A stretch of 64,000 nucleotides of DNA from Phalacrocorax aristotelis (GCF_949628215.1 NC_134284.1:7801850-7865849); one strand, 5' to 3'. Positions 1-37,745 are shown, numbered from the stretch's first letter. The notes: generated by a model not told the origin, from the sequence alone. Translations and numbers: made by a program.

Positions 1-1950
1 TTTAAGAAATCGTTGGCATTTAGATCAGAAACATTTTTAAAGTACATTTAAGCATTCCTTTAGCATCATTTCCCAGAAGACATTCTTAATCTGAATTTAA
101 CAAATTAATGTTAATTAAATGGCTACTGTACAAATAAAAAAGAAAAAAGTCTAGAGAAAGTAGTCATCTTCCCCTGTAAAAGTTAAAAAGATGCATATTC
201 ACCAAAAATAAAAATAATCTTTCTCAGCAAGAAGCACTTGCAATAAATCAACTTCTGAGGCATGTAGCAGCTCTTTGTGTGAAGTTGTGTGACATAAACA
301 GAAAATCTGAACGCGAAGTACCCTTCCTGGGAAGAAACTTGACAAAGCCGTAATGTGGCCACCTCATTACGGGGAGACCAACTGCTGCTAATAAAAGCAG
401 ATGTCTTGGAGAGCCAAATCCATAGAAAAAAATGTGAGCCTGCCACGCCTGCCACTGGCAGCTGAAAAACAAAAAGTACTTGGCTTTGTGGACACTTGAG
501 CGCCACAAGTGTTAACTACAGATTAACCTGTTTGTACTGATCATTGCTTTGCCTGCTAAGTAAGGATCCAACCTTACTCAAAGGTCCCCTTGGCTTCAGG
601 TCTGGCCTCGTTAAGCAACCAGGTTATCAGGGAACTGTTATCCTAATGCCTGCTGAGAAGACCTTTTCAAACATGGCAAACCAAAAGTCTTTCTTTCCAG
701 GTGCACTTTCCACGGGAGAAGCAAAGTGGTTTCTCCAACACAGGTGTAGCAATAGCCTCCCTGACGGATCAAGCACACTTTCAAAGTCCCCGTCCCACCC
801 CAAGCAGCCTGAGCTGCCCATCGGGTCGGGCTGTTGGGTTTCTGGGGACGGGCAACCCTCTGGGGGATGCACAGCTACCCCAGCAAATGTCTGCCCCCCT
901 GCATGGGGACTGAGCTTGCTTGGAAAGGAAAAGTGAAGGGGCACCCACCAGGGAACCTCAAGGCTTCCTCAGTGACTGGCACTTCCCATTTACTGATTTA
1001 TGCCTGTGTCTTTCATATTTCATCCATACTTTCCTGTCTATCACATATTTCTTCTCCCTTTACCTTCATAGCTACAAGACCCTTAAGGTATAAATAGAGC
1101 TTTTGATATTTTTTATGTTCCTGTTCATTACTTCTCCACAGTTTTGAAAAACAAAATTTTCCTTGATGGTTTAATTTTTCCTTCTTGACAGGTACTGACT
1201 GCCTCACGCACACTGAGTTTCAAAATTCATCGTGCCTGTTCTACTTTGTGCATTGGAACCACCTACTATATCAACTGATACCTGTAGACATTTCTTACTG
1301 AACTTATTTCATAGAGACAAGCAAATGCATAAAACTGCAAGAACAGCTGAGGAACTTTATTTTTTATGAATAATGAATTATTCAGAAACAAGAACTGCAG
1401 GGAGATGTTCTACAAAGTAAGATTTAAACTGGTGAAAAGATTCAGATTTTCTATCTTTAATAGTAGTATTAGAATATGTCAAAACCAGATGTTTCATTTC
1501 AGAAAAGCAGGGGGATTTACTGATGCTTTAAAATAAAACTGGCCACATTTTCAATTCATAATTCCATTTATTTAATGTAATAGATCATATAAATAATATA
1601 TAATATATATTTCATATTTATTCCATATATTTAACTTTTATGTGAAAAAAAGAATAAAACAAAATAATTCATTTGGGATCAAACTGAAAAAAAAAGCTTC
1701 AAATTTTGGCTCAGATATTAATCAAAAATCTATTATTTACTCCTCTAACAATAATCAATCTGTGTCATAATTGTTACTACAAAAAGAAATTAAATCACAG
1801 TAGCAAAAGTCATGATTATACAAATAGGTGTGCAATTCGGGGATAGTGAATGCTGATAATACTTGAGGTAAGAAAATAAGAAATTCAAATCCCACGCCAC
1901 ACTCGCGTTTTAAGAACTAACTGGCCCCCTTGCCAAGCTGGAAGATACAA

Positions 1951-2075
1951 GAAAATACTTCCTCTCTTTTGATATCATGATCTGAGTAAGATTTTAAGAG
2001 CCAACATAGACAACAGTGTCAAAAGAAGGGAAATAAATACCAGTAAAAGCAGAAGGAATTAAAACAAAAATCTGA
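1951..2075. repeat. Unidentified duplicated segment, copy 1
   Basis: This stretch is repeated in the same orientation about 590 bases downstream. The best block, 1961-1990, matches 2552-2581 at 28 of 30 positions, and similarity continues with small gaps, for example aaaagaagggaaataaa against aaaagaaggaaataaa. I do not recognise the family. Confidence 0.6.
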
Positions 2076-2540
2076 GAACAAAGCATACTAGTTTAAGGCC
2101 CTTAAATCCTTTACAGGGCATGAGTCTTAGAGACATCAAGGTAAACTTTGTTATCTTAAACAGTTCCAATAATTCTATCATAACCCGTGTTACTCTTAAT
2201 ATTTTTCCCAACATTTCCAAACTTAGCAGTTCAGAGAGATCCTAGTCCTACAAAAATACGCCATCTGTATGTGAATACAGTACCTTAAATTTCTATTGCA
2301 AAGGGTTACAGCAACACCTGTTTTCAAAATTTCTCTCCGTGGGAAAAAAATGCACAGCCACTAATTTCTGCACTGCTTCTTATTTCCAAATATTTTATAT
2401 CTCATGCAAACTATCAATAGCTGGCACGGGAAAAAAAAAGTTCGCACCGAAGTGAAAATCTGTATTCATCATTCAGCATGACTTTTTAAAATAAAAGAAG
2501 CATTGTTTTTTCTATCCTTTAGTCTCTGCTCTTTTGGAGG

Positions 2541-2672
2541 GAAAAATATTTCCTCTCTTTTGATTTCATGATCTGAATAAGTTTTAAAGACCCATTTACC
2601 AAGACAGAATACAGCGTTAAAAGAAGGAAATAAAATCATTATTGAACCAGAAGAAACTAATCCAGAAATCTC
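2541..2672. repeat. Unidentified duplicated segment, copy 2
   Basis: Second copy of the segment at 1951-2075, in direct orientation and more diverged at its 3' part. It may be a local duplication or two insertions of one old repeat. A 75-codon antisense frame across it has no recognisable family. Confidence 0.6.
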
Positions 2673-5600
2673 TGGTGGCTCAAAACTACCATTCACTCGA
2701 ACAAGCTTTAAAGAAATTAATTCTTCACTCCAACACTGTGCTGAATACTCCTCTTATATTAAATCATCTCTCTGAATTGACTAGAACTGGTAGAGCTGGA
2801 GGCCAATATATTGTTTGCTTTCTCCTCTCGAACTTTTGTTCTTTCAAAAGAAACCAGGCTCGGCTCCCCTTATACCAACACATACACTGAAACGGCTCAA
2901 AAAGCAGCCTCGCAAGAGGCAAAATGAACGTGCTGCTACTATGCCACAAGAAAGACTGGCAGTAGAGAGTGAAATACGAAAAGCCTGCAGTACACACTTA
3001 GAGAACCTTAAAAACATCTACCCTTAGTATTAAACAGTCCTCGGAAAAGCAATGTTTCACTGCCAAAGGTAACCATGTGTTTTCCACCAACAGAAGCAGT
3101 CTGTGGCTATACGCAGCTATCCAGACCAAGACTGTTACCCTTCAAGGAAACCATCATTCTACACATCCATGTGCAGGTGGCATCTTTGCACTTGCCCTCT
3201 TATCCGTGGCTGCCCTCCAGCCATCTGCCCAAGCAGCACTGAGTGATGAACCCAGCTAAGGATGGGTTTCTGAATAATTCAAAAATTAAAATTATCCTTT
3301 TTGTTGCAAAGAATGTGCACATGGAAAAGTCTTGCTTTTGGCCGATTCAAGCGAGGTTAAGCAGTCTTACCAAGCACCCCTTCACACTTAACACAAAACT
3401 AGACACCAGGCAAAGCCAGACATCCTCAGGCATCCTTCCTTGATGCCACACACTGTGCACAGCTCCTTCCCTCTGCAGAAAGAATGAAGGCTGGTGCTCA
3501 CCGTTGCCTTCAGAGGAGGAAAAATGTAAGCAATTTACTTTCAGCTCTGCCCCTTGCCCATCCTTTCTGTATCTGAGATGCAGTTACTGGAGTGGCTGTG
3601 GTTTTATCGGTGCATCGCTTGGAGTTATGGTAAATCAGTGTTGTGGTAGATATTTCCCACAGTAAAAAAATTTATTCAAGTAACTACTGAAGGGAAAAAA
3701 AGAAAAAAATTAAAAGCTAATACAGAGGGAGAAAAATGCTTGCAACCCCATCTTTTGCTGAAGATGAGTAGTAATTCAGCTGCAAAAAAGGCAGAGGCCA
3801 AGTCTACAACCAACTGGTGGGAGCTCTGACTGCGACCCCAAAGGAGATTAATTTTGGAGCATAAATCAAACTACAAATGTAAGAACTAGTGATTCAACAA
3901 CATAAATTGGTAGATTTTTTTTTAAATCAGCAAAATGTATATATGTATGAAATAGTAAAAAAACACACAAATTTCTGTGAGAAATGCTGATGTGAAATCT
4001 GAAATTTCATTACTGTAGTGATAGACAATAGTGCCTTTGATTTAAAAAAAAGAGACATTATCTCTAGAGACTATAAGCTTCCCTGGTTCAACTATGATTT
4101 TTCTGCAAGTCCGTATTGCACTGAACATAACAAGAACCCAATTATTTCTAAAACCTCTGAGTGTTATCAGAATCTTAGTATTAAATAAAGATAGAATGGT
4201 ACGGGAACAGATATCATCAATCTGTTTACTTAGCTGTTATTAAAATTTGCTAAAAACATTCTAAACAAAAGACTCTAATAAAAGGAGTTCTAATGACTGT
4301 TCTTTCTAGATATTGGTAAGCATCTGTCTTCAACCAGCCTTATAGATTATTAAATAACAGTCAGCACAAACATGGGGGGTTTTTTGTTCAATGAGTAAAC
4401 TGTAGTTAGGTTAGATTTTCGTTAGTTTATGATATTCGAAGTCCCTGTGGCAAACAAAAGAGTGTAACTCTTGTTTTGGTTTTGCATGATTCTGATTTGG
4501 GGCAATCCATCAGTGACATATTTCTGCTTGTCAAAATGGCCAGACATTGGTTAGTTTTGGCACCATATACTTTTCTGGAATAACAATAAATGTACAACAG
4601 AGGGCCTTCACATATTGTGCATCTTTATGAATATTTTCTCATTTCTTTCTTTTTTCTTCATGTATCTCAGTAATCAAGGGAAAAGGTACCAATTCGAATT
4701 CTGACCCAGAAATATTGTTTGTCCCATTCTGTTCCAAATATAAGGGGTTAAAGTGGATAAACTGAATTCACTGTACCTTCACTTTATAAAGTCAATCAGA
4801 AAGTGTCTTTTCCATTTATGAAGCATTAGAAATAGCGTGTGCAAATGTAAGCGCGTGTGAAGGAAAGACAAAGAATTCATTTTTATAAGAATGGCTACAG
4901 AGGCGCACGCGTGTGTGTGTGGTGCCCTGGATTACCCCCAAAATGTGCAGATGACCATTACTGAAGGAAGTGGAAGGAACAGCATGTTCACCAACTGCAG
5001 AGCCAGGAATAACAGAAGCCACACATCCAACAAAGCCATATGACTACAGGCAGGCTCTGAGCAGGCGCTTCCCATTCAGGATTAACGTAATGTTTATATG
5101 AAGCAGAAAAATGCACCTCGCTTACCCAAAGCTACGTGTGCCTCTAAGAAATGTGTGCCCCTGAAATAGGAAGCAGTATCTCTGGCCTCTTGACTGAACA
5201 GACAGGTGAGCCCTCAGACCAGAAGTGCTAGCTGCAGAAACAGGATTTTAAATGGTCAGAACTCATCATCTGTTTCCAGAAAGCACGTCTTGGGTTTCAA
5301 CCCTAAGATAAGCATCCCTAGTTTTCAGGGTAAAAGAAGAAGATGTTCTGACTGGCTCCTGCGCAAAATGTCATTGCTACCCGAAGTGAAACAAAGGAGC
5401 AAACCGGCAGCAGACGGAAGTGGGGCCCCACTTCCACTTGTCTTTGTCAATTATTTAAGAGTCCCCAGTGTTTGCACATATAAAAATGTTTTCAAAATGC
5501 TAATAAAAATACACCACTCGGCTAACGAGGGTCTTCGTGATATCCCAAGCTAGGCATCCAAGAATTAATCCAGAGTCATTAACCACTTCTGAAATAATCC

Positions 5601-6493
5601 TTAGAGTTTTATATGTGTTTTTAAAATTCATATATGAAGACCATTTTAATTAGTTTGCTATTATCATTATTATTTTGTCCCCAGGCTTCATTTTTATCCT
5701 TGTGTCAGTGAAACATGTGAGATAATATTTAAATTAATAAGGTAACAGAATCCACAGTAACAAACGTACTTTAAATTTTATCTTGAAAAAGTCTCTTTTA
5801 TCTTGAATAGCCTCTTCACAGATCATCGTAAGAACCAGCCTTCACACAACAGACAGGGAGAGCACACAACAGGACAGGGCAGAGGTGAGCTCAGTACCGA
5901 TCATGGATGGGAGGTGGCTGGTCCTCTGCCCCTTCGTAGGGAAAACCCTGATGAAAGAGCAGACAGGCTCACGTCTGGTGATTCAGATTGTTAATCTGAA
6001 ATGTAAAAACTGCAGGAGGATGAGGGTCTGCTGCCCGTCAGGAACTGTTTGTTAGCAATTGTGCCTGAACTCTTAAAAGGAAAGACCTGCACGTAGCTAC
6101 CCGCTTCCTCAGTGCTCAGTCTGCTAGGGTAGCGCGTTGGAGGACGGCTCAGGCTGCTTCTGGCCATGGTTAGAAGCCCTCTGCAGGAAAGTGTTCCCGG
6201 GGAGGACTCCAGGCCATGCAATGCCAGGTGAGGTGCCTACTGCCTCTGCAGCCCTGCTGATGTGCCCCAGTGGGCCTCGGCCAGCTGCCCGTGGTCTGGA
6301 GCCTGTCCATATGTGTGAGAGCTCTCTGCCTCCAGAAGGAGGTGACCTAGTTCCAGGGCTGGAGTAACCCCTGCGCTGAGCCCTGGCTGGGAGCCCAGCA
6401 GGTGATGGGGCCAAATGGCTGCCAGGGAGCATTTCAACAGTGGCACAGGAGCAGTGGCAGAGCTCCAGCCTGCGCTCTGGTGCTGCTTAACAC

Positions 6494-6527
6494 TGTATGT
6501 ATGTGTGCATGTATGTATGTATACATA
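6494..6527. repeat. TGTA-type microsatellite
   Basis: Imperfect tetranucleotide array of tgta units with one gtgc interruption, ending in tatacata. Confidence 0.8.
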
Positions 6528-7861
6528 AACAAGATTTTCCCCTACCCTGGACTGTGGTGAGGCCATAGTCGCCCAGCTCAAAGAGGATCAAAAAGGCCAG
6601 TGTTACAGAATCTTTGCTTTAGGCACTGCTTCCACTGTTCGTTTGCTTTCTTCTGGCTTATATGTTTTTATTATTCTAGGAATTTTTCCTAAGTGGGTAC
6701 GTTTCTGTTTGATTTACTAAGAAGCCAACAGAGTTCAGGAACAAAACAAAAACGAATGTTTCACAAACGCTGATGGTATGAATTAACAAATGGAACCCAA
6801 GGGTGTCAGAAAAAGGGCTGTGCACACAGGCATGGTAACATTTGCCACATCCCTCTAAGGTCCCTTCAGATCACCTGTCTCTGAGGGCACCGAGGAGCCT
6901 TGTTTCAGGTGGCTGCCCAGAGCCAGGCACACGCGTGTGCTCTGCCAGCCTGCCACAGGTTTGCCTGTCTGGTACTGGCATTCATGGCAACACCTTAATG
7001 ACTTTCCCAGGACAGCATAGTTTCAAACCCACCGCTCAGTATCTCTTAAACATAAACGTGAAGGTGATCCACAAGTCAATGCAAAGCAGTTTAGAGGATG
7101 AATTAAGTAGCCTTTGGGAAGAAAGTGTATCGAAAAGCATCATAGGTCTGAAAGGAATGCAGGGGCAAGACAGAAACACAAAAGCCCAGAAGATGAAGGG
7201 AATCGCAGAAAAAGTAAATGTCAAGAAAGGAGGGAAACAGTGAGGACAGGTGAGTGTACTTTCCCAGTGAGGGAACTGCAAGGCGGGGCACTCGCCAAGC
7301 GGTATGTCGGGCTGAAATTTTAATTAGTACCTTCTTCCGTCCTTTTTGGTCTTATGCACAAAGCCTTTCTTCACACAGAGGACAGAGAGGTTTCTGTGGG
7401 GCTGTATGGGAAGGACGGCCCCTGTCGCTCCGCTCAGGCGTTCCCCGTGTTTCCCGGGATAGAGGGGATGCCTCTCCCTGTTCCTCTTGCCTTCCCCCCA
7501 GCCGCCGGGGGAGATATTCCCGGGACACGTCACTGCGCCGAAACGCGTTAACCCCTGTGAAAGCAGTTGCTCTGGCGCTTAGTTTGCTCTGGCCACCGGC
7601 TAAGACGCGACACAAGCCCTGGACAAGCCAACACCCCCTGGCTCCCCAGGGCTGGGCTTGAGCTCCCCTTTCCTGCCGGCCTCCTGAAGCCCGGCCGGCG
7701 GGGGAGTGGCGGGGCGTCGGCGGGGGCACCGGGAGGGGAGCGGGGGGGGTCTGTTCACCACCCCGATCTGAAGGTAAGGGGGCAGCCCCGCCGCCGGCGC
7801 TGCTAGCCGCAGGGCAGGCACCTTCTCCAACACGCCGTTTGGCTTCCCAGAATCTTGTCTT

Positions 7862-7908
7862 TAAAAATAATAAAAAACCCAAACAAACCAACAAACAAAA
7901 CAAAACAA
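7862..7908. repeat. A/C-rich simple repeat
   Basis: Low-complexity run of caaa and caaaa units. No target-site duplication or linked element is visible. Confidence 0.7.
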
Positions 7909-9515
7909 GCTACCGCAGCTCTGAGAAAGCCGTGAAGCGAGGGCTGCGACAGCAGGTGTGAACCATACCGAGAAAGTGCCGAGCACCCTCTGGAGCGGCG
8001 GGGACCACCTCGGGGCAGGCGAGCTCGGGGAGACGGTGTTTAGCGGCCCTTGCCCACTCTTGAACTGATGACCGGCCCCCTGGGGCAAACCCCTAGCTGA
8101 GGAGGGAGTCTGATGGCCATCAGGAACCCCTTAACAAGCCCTCGGGATCCGGAGAAGTGGAGAGAAGCGCCCGCAGAAGCTCCCGACATCTGCACCGGCT
8201 GCCTTGAACAATTTTGCGTTTGAAATGCTCCCGCAGGAGAAGCATCGCCACCTTTATCCTGTGTGGGAAGCATAAAAATGTGGTTCTGGAACGATCAAAG
8301 CTGGAGGGGTGGGGGTCGTGTTCTCGCCGCTTCTGCGCTTTGTTTGAATTAAACTCCGAAAAAATTGGTTATGAATTACTTACCCGGTCCTGCTTCCTAT
8401 CTTGTTATGGGCGGCATATCTCTGAATGGATCGCAGAATTCTCAAGATATATTTGTTTTCAGTTGTAAGAAGAGATATTTCACGATGCGTATTTTTATGC
8501 CACCAGCTATATATATGTATTAAAAAAAAAAAACCAAAACAAACTACCCACCCCGAAAGCGAGCTGCATTGACCAGCTGCCTCCCGAAAGGCGGCTGCCG
8601 CCGCGCCCGCTCGCTCCCGCCGCTGACTGCAGTGCCCGCGCCTCGCCTTCTGCCCCGGCAAATCCGTTAGCATCCCAATTCCTGCGGATTCTGAGAGTTT
8701 ATTTGTATTTGAAAGTTTATTTCTGGGAACAGCCGTGCCAGCAGAAGTTAAATGGCGGATGCCGGCAGGCAGCAAATAACGCGATTTTAAGGCATTCGTT
8801 GAAATACCCGCGCTCCTGCCCCCCTTCCCACCCGCTCACAAGTGGTGGGATCGTTTCACACTCGTGCCGGCTGACACTTTACCCCACACCAGCACGTATG
8901 CGTTGAACTACGAAAACGAAGCAGGCTCTGAAGTGGAGTTTTTTGTTTGATTAGTTTGGTTTTCTTTTGTTGTTTTTTTTTTTTCTTTAATTCAAGCAAA
9001 GTTTTGGTTAAATGAAAGGTGGGTACCTGTAATCTCTACGCTAACATTTCAGACCACGTTCAAAACGATACAGTAACGCTGGTTAGGGTATTTCCATCTC
9101 TTCGAAAGATTAAATTAGGCTTAAATTCCCCAGTTCTCTCTTTTGCAGCGCCCCGCGGGACGAGCTGAGAGCACGGCCGGGCTGCGGAGCCGCCGGGGTG
9201 GGTGGGGCGGAGCGGCCGGGATGCCCCCGGCTTTCCCTCGGGAAGAAGGGTCGGAAGGCAAAGCGCCGCGGCCGGGCATGGGAAGGCCCTCCCGTGCCAG
9301 GCGGCACCGGGGAGGGGGCGAGCGGCTCATCCCGGCTGCTGGAGGCGGCGTCGGGGCGCCGGTCCCGGGAGTCCGGGCTGTGCCCAGGTGGAGGGAGCGG
9401 GCGGGGGGCGCCGTGGGGGAGGGACGGCAGCACCTGCGGGCCTGGCCGGGCGGCGGGGCCGCCCAGCCCCGCGTCCGCCCCCGCCCGCCCCAGTGCTCAT
9501 GCGCCCCGGGACGGG

Positions 9516-9521
9516 TTTAAA
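9516..9521 (+). promoter_or_regulatory. COCH: TATA-like element of COCH promoter
   Basis: TTTAAA stands alone in a GC-rich block, just after a GC-box cluster and about 25-30 bases before the inferred start of a 5' UTR of roughly 120 bases. Position and isolation support it; no transcript data are available. Confidence 0.35.
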
Positions 9522-9665
9522 GCGGGCGCGGCGGCCGCCGCTGGCTGCGCAGTTCCGCGGAGGTGCTGGAGCGGGGCGGAGGGGACGGACGGCTGGCTGT
9601 GGGGCTCTGCTTTCCTTTCTTGCCTCCGGTCCCGGTTCCCCGGGGTGCGGGCGCGCCCCGCCGCC

Positions 9666-33296
<23,631 letters not shown>

Positions 33297-33592
33297 AGCA
33301 TAAACATGCTGTTGGCTATTACTACTTTGAAACTAAAAATCATGAGAACAAAATGGTCCCTCTAAAGTACAGGCGTTTTATTCTTATGTATACTATCATA
33401 ATGCAAGGGAAGGAGGAGGCTACGTTTTATTTCTGTAGTCAGTCAAGGATTCTTGTGAGCTTGTTAGAAGTTGTACTTAATATTGGAATGCAGAATTTGG
33501 CCAACAGCTATTCTTTTCAGTAAGTATATAATATGCCCAAGTTTACAGCTATGCATATCATGCACTTATGGCTATCAGATATCAGCAGAGAA

Positions 33593-33598
33593 AATAAA
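33593..33598 (+). terminator. COCH: Candidate proximal polyadenylation signal of COCH
   Basis: AATAAA about 300 bases after the stop codon, followed by a T/G-containing stretch. A 3' UTR ending near 33615 is plausible. An alternative signal lies at 34487-34492 (3' UTR of about 1.2 kb). Confidence 0.5.
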
Positions 33599-34486
33599 AC
33601 AGCTCTGAACTTTCTGCTGTCACTTGCTAGATGTCCTCTTATGAGTTCAAAAGAATGTAATTTTAACTACACGGTACTAGCTTCTGTAAGCCTTCTGTAG
33701 CTTACAATTCTGTATCTTTTCCAGAAGTTCTGCTGATAGCATTAAGTACTTTCAGTGCTTCAGTTGCACAACACCTGTTATTGGCAGGCAGTTTAAGAAA
33801 AGGTATGGCAGATTGTCGCTCAACGGTCTATATTTACTAGTTGAGGTTTTGCTATTGTGAATGATACTGCCGCGTGGTTGGCAAAGTTTACATCATAAGA
33901 CATTTGACTTCTACCCACAGCTTTCTGCGGATCTGTGTTGTTTGATTCTTTTGGCACAGATTTTGAAAGGTATTTAAGGCACAGTACTTCTTTTTGAGGG
34001 TCTGGATCCTAAAATATTAGTTGATACTACTGCTTCCTACGCCAATGAAGTCAACAATGATATTCCTAATATATCTGATAACTGGATTTTTTCCTGTCTA
34101 CTGTCTGTACCATCTTGAGCAGATTAAATTAGACCACACACTGGGAACTGAAGGCATTCAAATCCAAAGGTATCTCAAAACTTGAAACCTAACGGATTTA
34201 TATCAGATCACATTGTTAGAAAAGAAGAGAGTAGGTAGCCATGTAGTGGGATTCAGTAGCTCACAGAATAACAACTTTTCTAATGCTAGTTAAAAATCAT
34301 CTTTATAGGTGTGAGGTTCACTGAAGATGAAAAAGAGTTTTCTTGAAAAAAGGCTTTAATTTGATTACATACCTAGTAATATGTTGATATATTTACACCT
34401 ACATGCATGCCATTAAAATGATGCAATATTCATTGAATTATTCCAGATTCTGGGTGTGAATAACAGACTTAAAGTGTTCCTTAGAA

Positions 34487-34492
34487 AATAAA
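34487..34492 (+). terminator. COCH: Candidate distal polyadenylation signal of COCH
   Basis: AATAAA about 1190 bases after the stop, followed by T-rich sequence (ggttttcac). It would give a longer 3' UTR; sequence alone cannot decide between this and 33593-33598. Confidence 0.4.
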
Positions 34493-37400
34493 GGTTTTCA
34501 CAAGTAAAATGTATAGTAAAAATCAGAACAGTACTTTTCCTATCAATCTAGGGTTTCCCTTTTTTCCCTCCCCCATTATTGATTGTAAAGTTCATAGTAG
34601 TTACGGAGTGGCACAGAAGGGATTGTATTCATCAGGCTTTTGTTGTGCATTTTTAATAACTTATGACTGGCTATATATTACACTAAACATGAATGGCAAA
34701 GATGCCTTGTATTTTTCTATTAATTGTTATCCTTAATTTTGTTATGTGTTTATAGATAAGAGTATTCAGCTATTGCTGTATAAATTCGTATGCAATATCA
34801 ACTTTGTGCAAAAGTTTAATTCATTTAGCTTATAAAATTTTTATAGAAATATATATTGCAAGAAAACTGGGACTGCTGCTATCCATTTTACTGTCCTGTA
34901 ATATAAAAGTCTTTTTATGATGAACCTCATATAGCATAGCTTGAGTAAGTTGCATGTGATGCTTCATAACTATTATCTTAAATCCCAATTTTCAAAAGTC
35001 CTAAATTATCCTCAAATAGCACGGATACTATTTATACAAATATTTTGTTTTTAGTCAGTCAATATCAAAGTTTCAGTCATTGTTCATACTAGGTATGATA
35101 GTAGTTGAATCTTCTGAATATAAATTGCATGCTGGCTAGTAGAATCACATTTTCCCTCCCACCTTGTTTTTACTATTGCAAAGAAGGAGGCAGCTTTATT
35201 AATGTCACTTATTCATTAAGGAAAAAGCAGGTCTGGATCTCTGGGTCTCTGAAACCTGCAAAGCTAAATGTTTCCATTTCACAGGAGTGGTGATGACACG
35301 TTATTTGCACCCTCCATACAACCCAATTACACTGAGGTAGAAAGTGGTGGGTACAGAAAATGCTTTTTTGTATGTACAAAGTTTATGCAGGCATTTGTGA
35401 GCACAGTTTTGAGCTGGAAAAAACATTGGTGGGATACAGATAAAACAATTGAGACCTGGTGAGATACTGAGCCAGGGTGGAGAGGATGTGGACTGTGCTG
35501 TAAGTAGAAGGTATGTTTGGAGGAAGAACAGTATGGTAGAGGGAAGCAGGCTTGATCTGAAGTTCTGTTTGGGGTAAGAAGGTAGGTAAAGCCACTACAA
35601 GGGTTCAGTTTTATGCTGCTGGACTAAGCAGTACAAAGAATGTACACAGCTGCAGCTACAACCACTTGTGCAAACTCCATTTGGGAACATTGCTGCAGGT
35701 ATTAGTATATACTATCAATCAAGAATATGGCCTGCAGGGGATCAGGTCTCTTCCCTAGTGAGAGTGATGAAAACCTGTATGATAAAAACCATCCCTTCCC
35801 ACCCAAAACATTCTGTGACTATGTCCTGTTTCCCTGAAAAGTACTCAGAAGGCGCAGGGGGCCTCAGATTTGCAACCCCAGTGCTGACAAACCACTTCAC
35901 ATAAAAAAAAAAAAAAAGATTCCTTCACTCAGAAGAGTAGAAGATTCTAAGCTTAGCAGTTTAGGTACTTACTGCAACTCTCAGAGTTGTTTCTGAATTT
36001 TACATTAAATAGTAGTTAGCACAGTCCAGGACTCATCCTTTCTAGTGGAGCTCCCAGAGCAACCTAAATTTACAAAATTCTATTAATTTGCTGTCCTAAA
36101 GAAAATGAAACTACTTTTTGTATGATGTTAACTTCTAGTATGGGCTGCAACCTACAGCCATGCATTGGTTATGACATATGCCTGAGCACTGGAATCCTTC
36201 ACTGCCAGAAAACCCAAGGAAAATGCCAAATCTGTATCTTACACTTCCTGGGTGAATTCTTTACTCAAAGGATATTTTATACCTGAAAAAAAATGCACAG
36301 CTTCCTTTTACATTGGCAGTATGCCCTTCTCAGTCCTTGATGGAAACATTACAAATGCTTATCTCCAGGATGAGATTCCAAGATTACACACAGAGGATGT
36401 TAGACAAATCTCCATGCTCACTGTTTCCTGCACGCTATGTCAACAGAGAGGTATAAAGAGCGTGTCTGTACAAAGCAGCTCCCTGCTGAACTTGCAGGCC
36501 ATTCAATTAGAATTTTTATCCCAAGGTGCTGGCATGGCCCCAGGCTCTGCAGAGAAGGCATCCGTACCCAGGCCAGGGTTCCAATTCCAAGGCACCTCGG
36601 ATTTTTACACCTCACACATCTTAGGCATTTAGATCCTCTCTGACCATGAATCACCTTATACATTGATCTTTTGAAAGCGTGACACTTACTAGCTGTACGC
36701 TTGTCTGACAAGTGCAGTATATAGGAAAAGCTGGTATACAGTCCAGGACTGAAGGCCAGTAAACTGCGAAGACGTGGTCATACTGCCAGACCTGCAACCT
36801 GGTAGCAAAAATCTTTTATATTATGTCCTCAAGAAGAGTACAAGACCATGTCTCAGAAGTTGACCTTTATTGCTGCTTGTGAAACTATATTGAGCCAGCA
36901 AAGAACAAGAAAAAATCCAAAAGTAAGCCCATCCTAATATTCTTAAGAGAAAATAATCACTTTAAAACTATTTACTTTGCCTTTCAAAAACCAATGCCAA
37001 CAAAGAAGAGCTATGCAGTAACCGGCGAAAAACCATTTGCATCAAAAGTCAATGTCTATATGTTTCTACAACTTAGGAAGCAATTTTGAGGCAGGACGAA
37101 AGGAAGAAAAACAGGAGGGGTTTGGCACATATGAAGCAGAATAGTTTCATCAGAACAGTTGTTCCTCCCATAAGTGTTCTTAATTACTTCTATCTATCTG
37201 CAATTCATATTAGTGTTGGTAGAAGATAAGACCTATGTGACAAGTATGACACCATACAAATAGTTCTTTTCCTCTGTTCCAAGGAAGAAAAGCAGTGACA
37301 ACTTTTTATGCCTTGATTTTAAGCCATATTTCTAATGGGGCAACAGTCAACATCACTCACTACAAAACTCCACCAAAGTCAGTGCTTTTACATGCAGAGA

Positions 37401-37687
37401 TTCTAGTTTTCTCAGTACTTTCCTTCCTTTCATTAGGCCAAAGGGTAAGTCAGCTCCAGAAAGCATCAAAGTCACAGAAATCAGAAAATCTCTCTTGCAT
37501 GCAAGGCCTGATCACATTGTCAAAGACCAACTTGCATCTTTAACAAACCACCTGGAAATTGGAGGCTTAGATAGCCAGCCTAATAAAATCAATCAAAAAA
37601 AGTCTTACCCACTGGCTTTGGTTTGGTCCTGGGACAGTAAAGATAAGGCGTTTCCTTAAGAAGCTGAAGCAGAATGAGTTTCAATAG

Positions 37688-37745
37688 TGTTGTGGTTTAG
37701 CCTCAGCCAGCAACTCAGCCCCGCACAGCTGCTCACTCTTGTGAT
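37688..37745. mobile_element. Fragment resembling the end of an avian endogenous-retrovirus LTR
   Basis: The sequence starts TGTTGTGGTTTAGCCTCAGC and continues as a C-rich segment. This resembles the terminal part of a common LTR type in bird genomes, from memory and not by search. The similarity fades after about 55 bases, and no partner LTR, primer-binding site or retroviral gene is seen, so it is at most a truncated relic. Confidence 0.4.

Larger units (their letters stand above)
1..9129. other. Intergenic DNA upstream of COCH
   Basis: No recognisable exon is seen on either strand. The DNA is AT-rich to about 5000, with mixed composition and moderately GC-rich blocks at 5800-6600, 6840-7250 and 7380-8100. 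It holds the duplicated segment at 1951-2672, a TGTA microsatellite near 6494 and an A/C-rich simple repeat at 7862-7908. Open frames of up to 183 codons at 7250-7900 show no family resemblance and fit GC-rich noise. Confidence 0.6.

Noticed and set aside
7250-7903. Overlapping frames of up to 183 codons upstream of COCH
   Set aside because: GC-rich sequence with frames open on both strands at once and no similarity to any family; this is not evidence of a gene.
35903-35917. Run of 15 A as the tail of a processed retrocopy
   Set aside because: The preceding 300 bases hold no recognisable gene sequence, and processed retrocopies are rare in birds.
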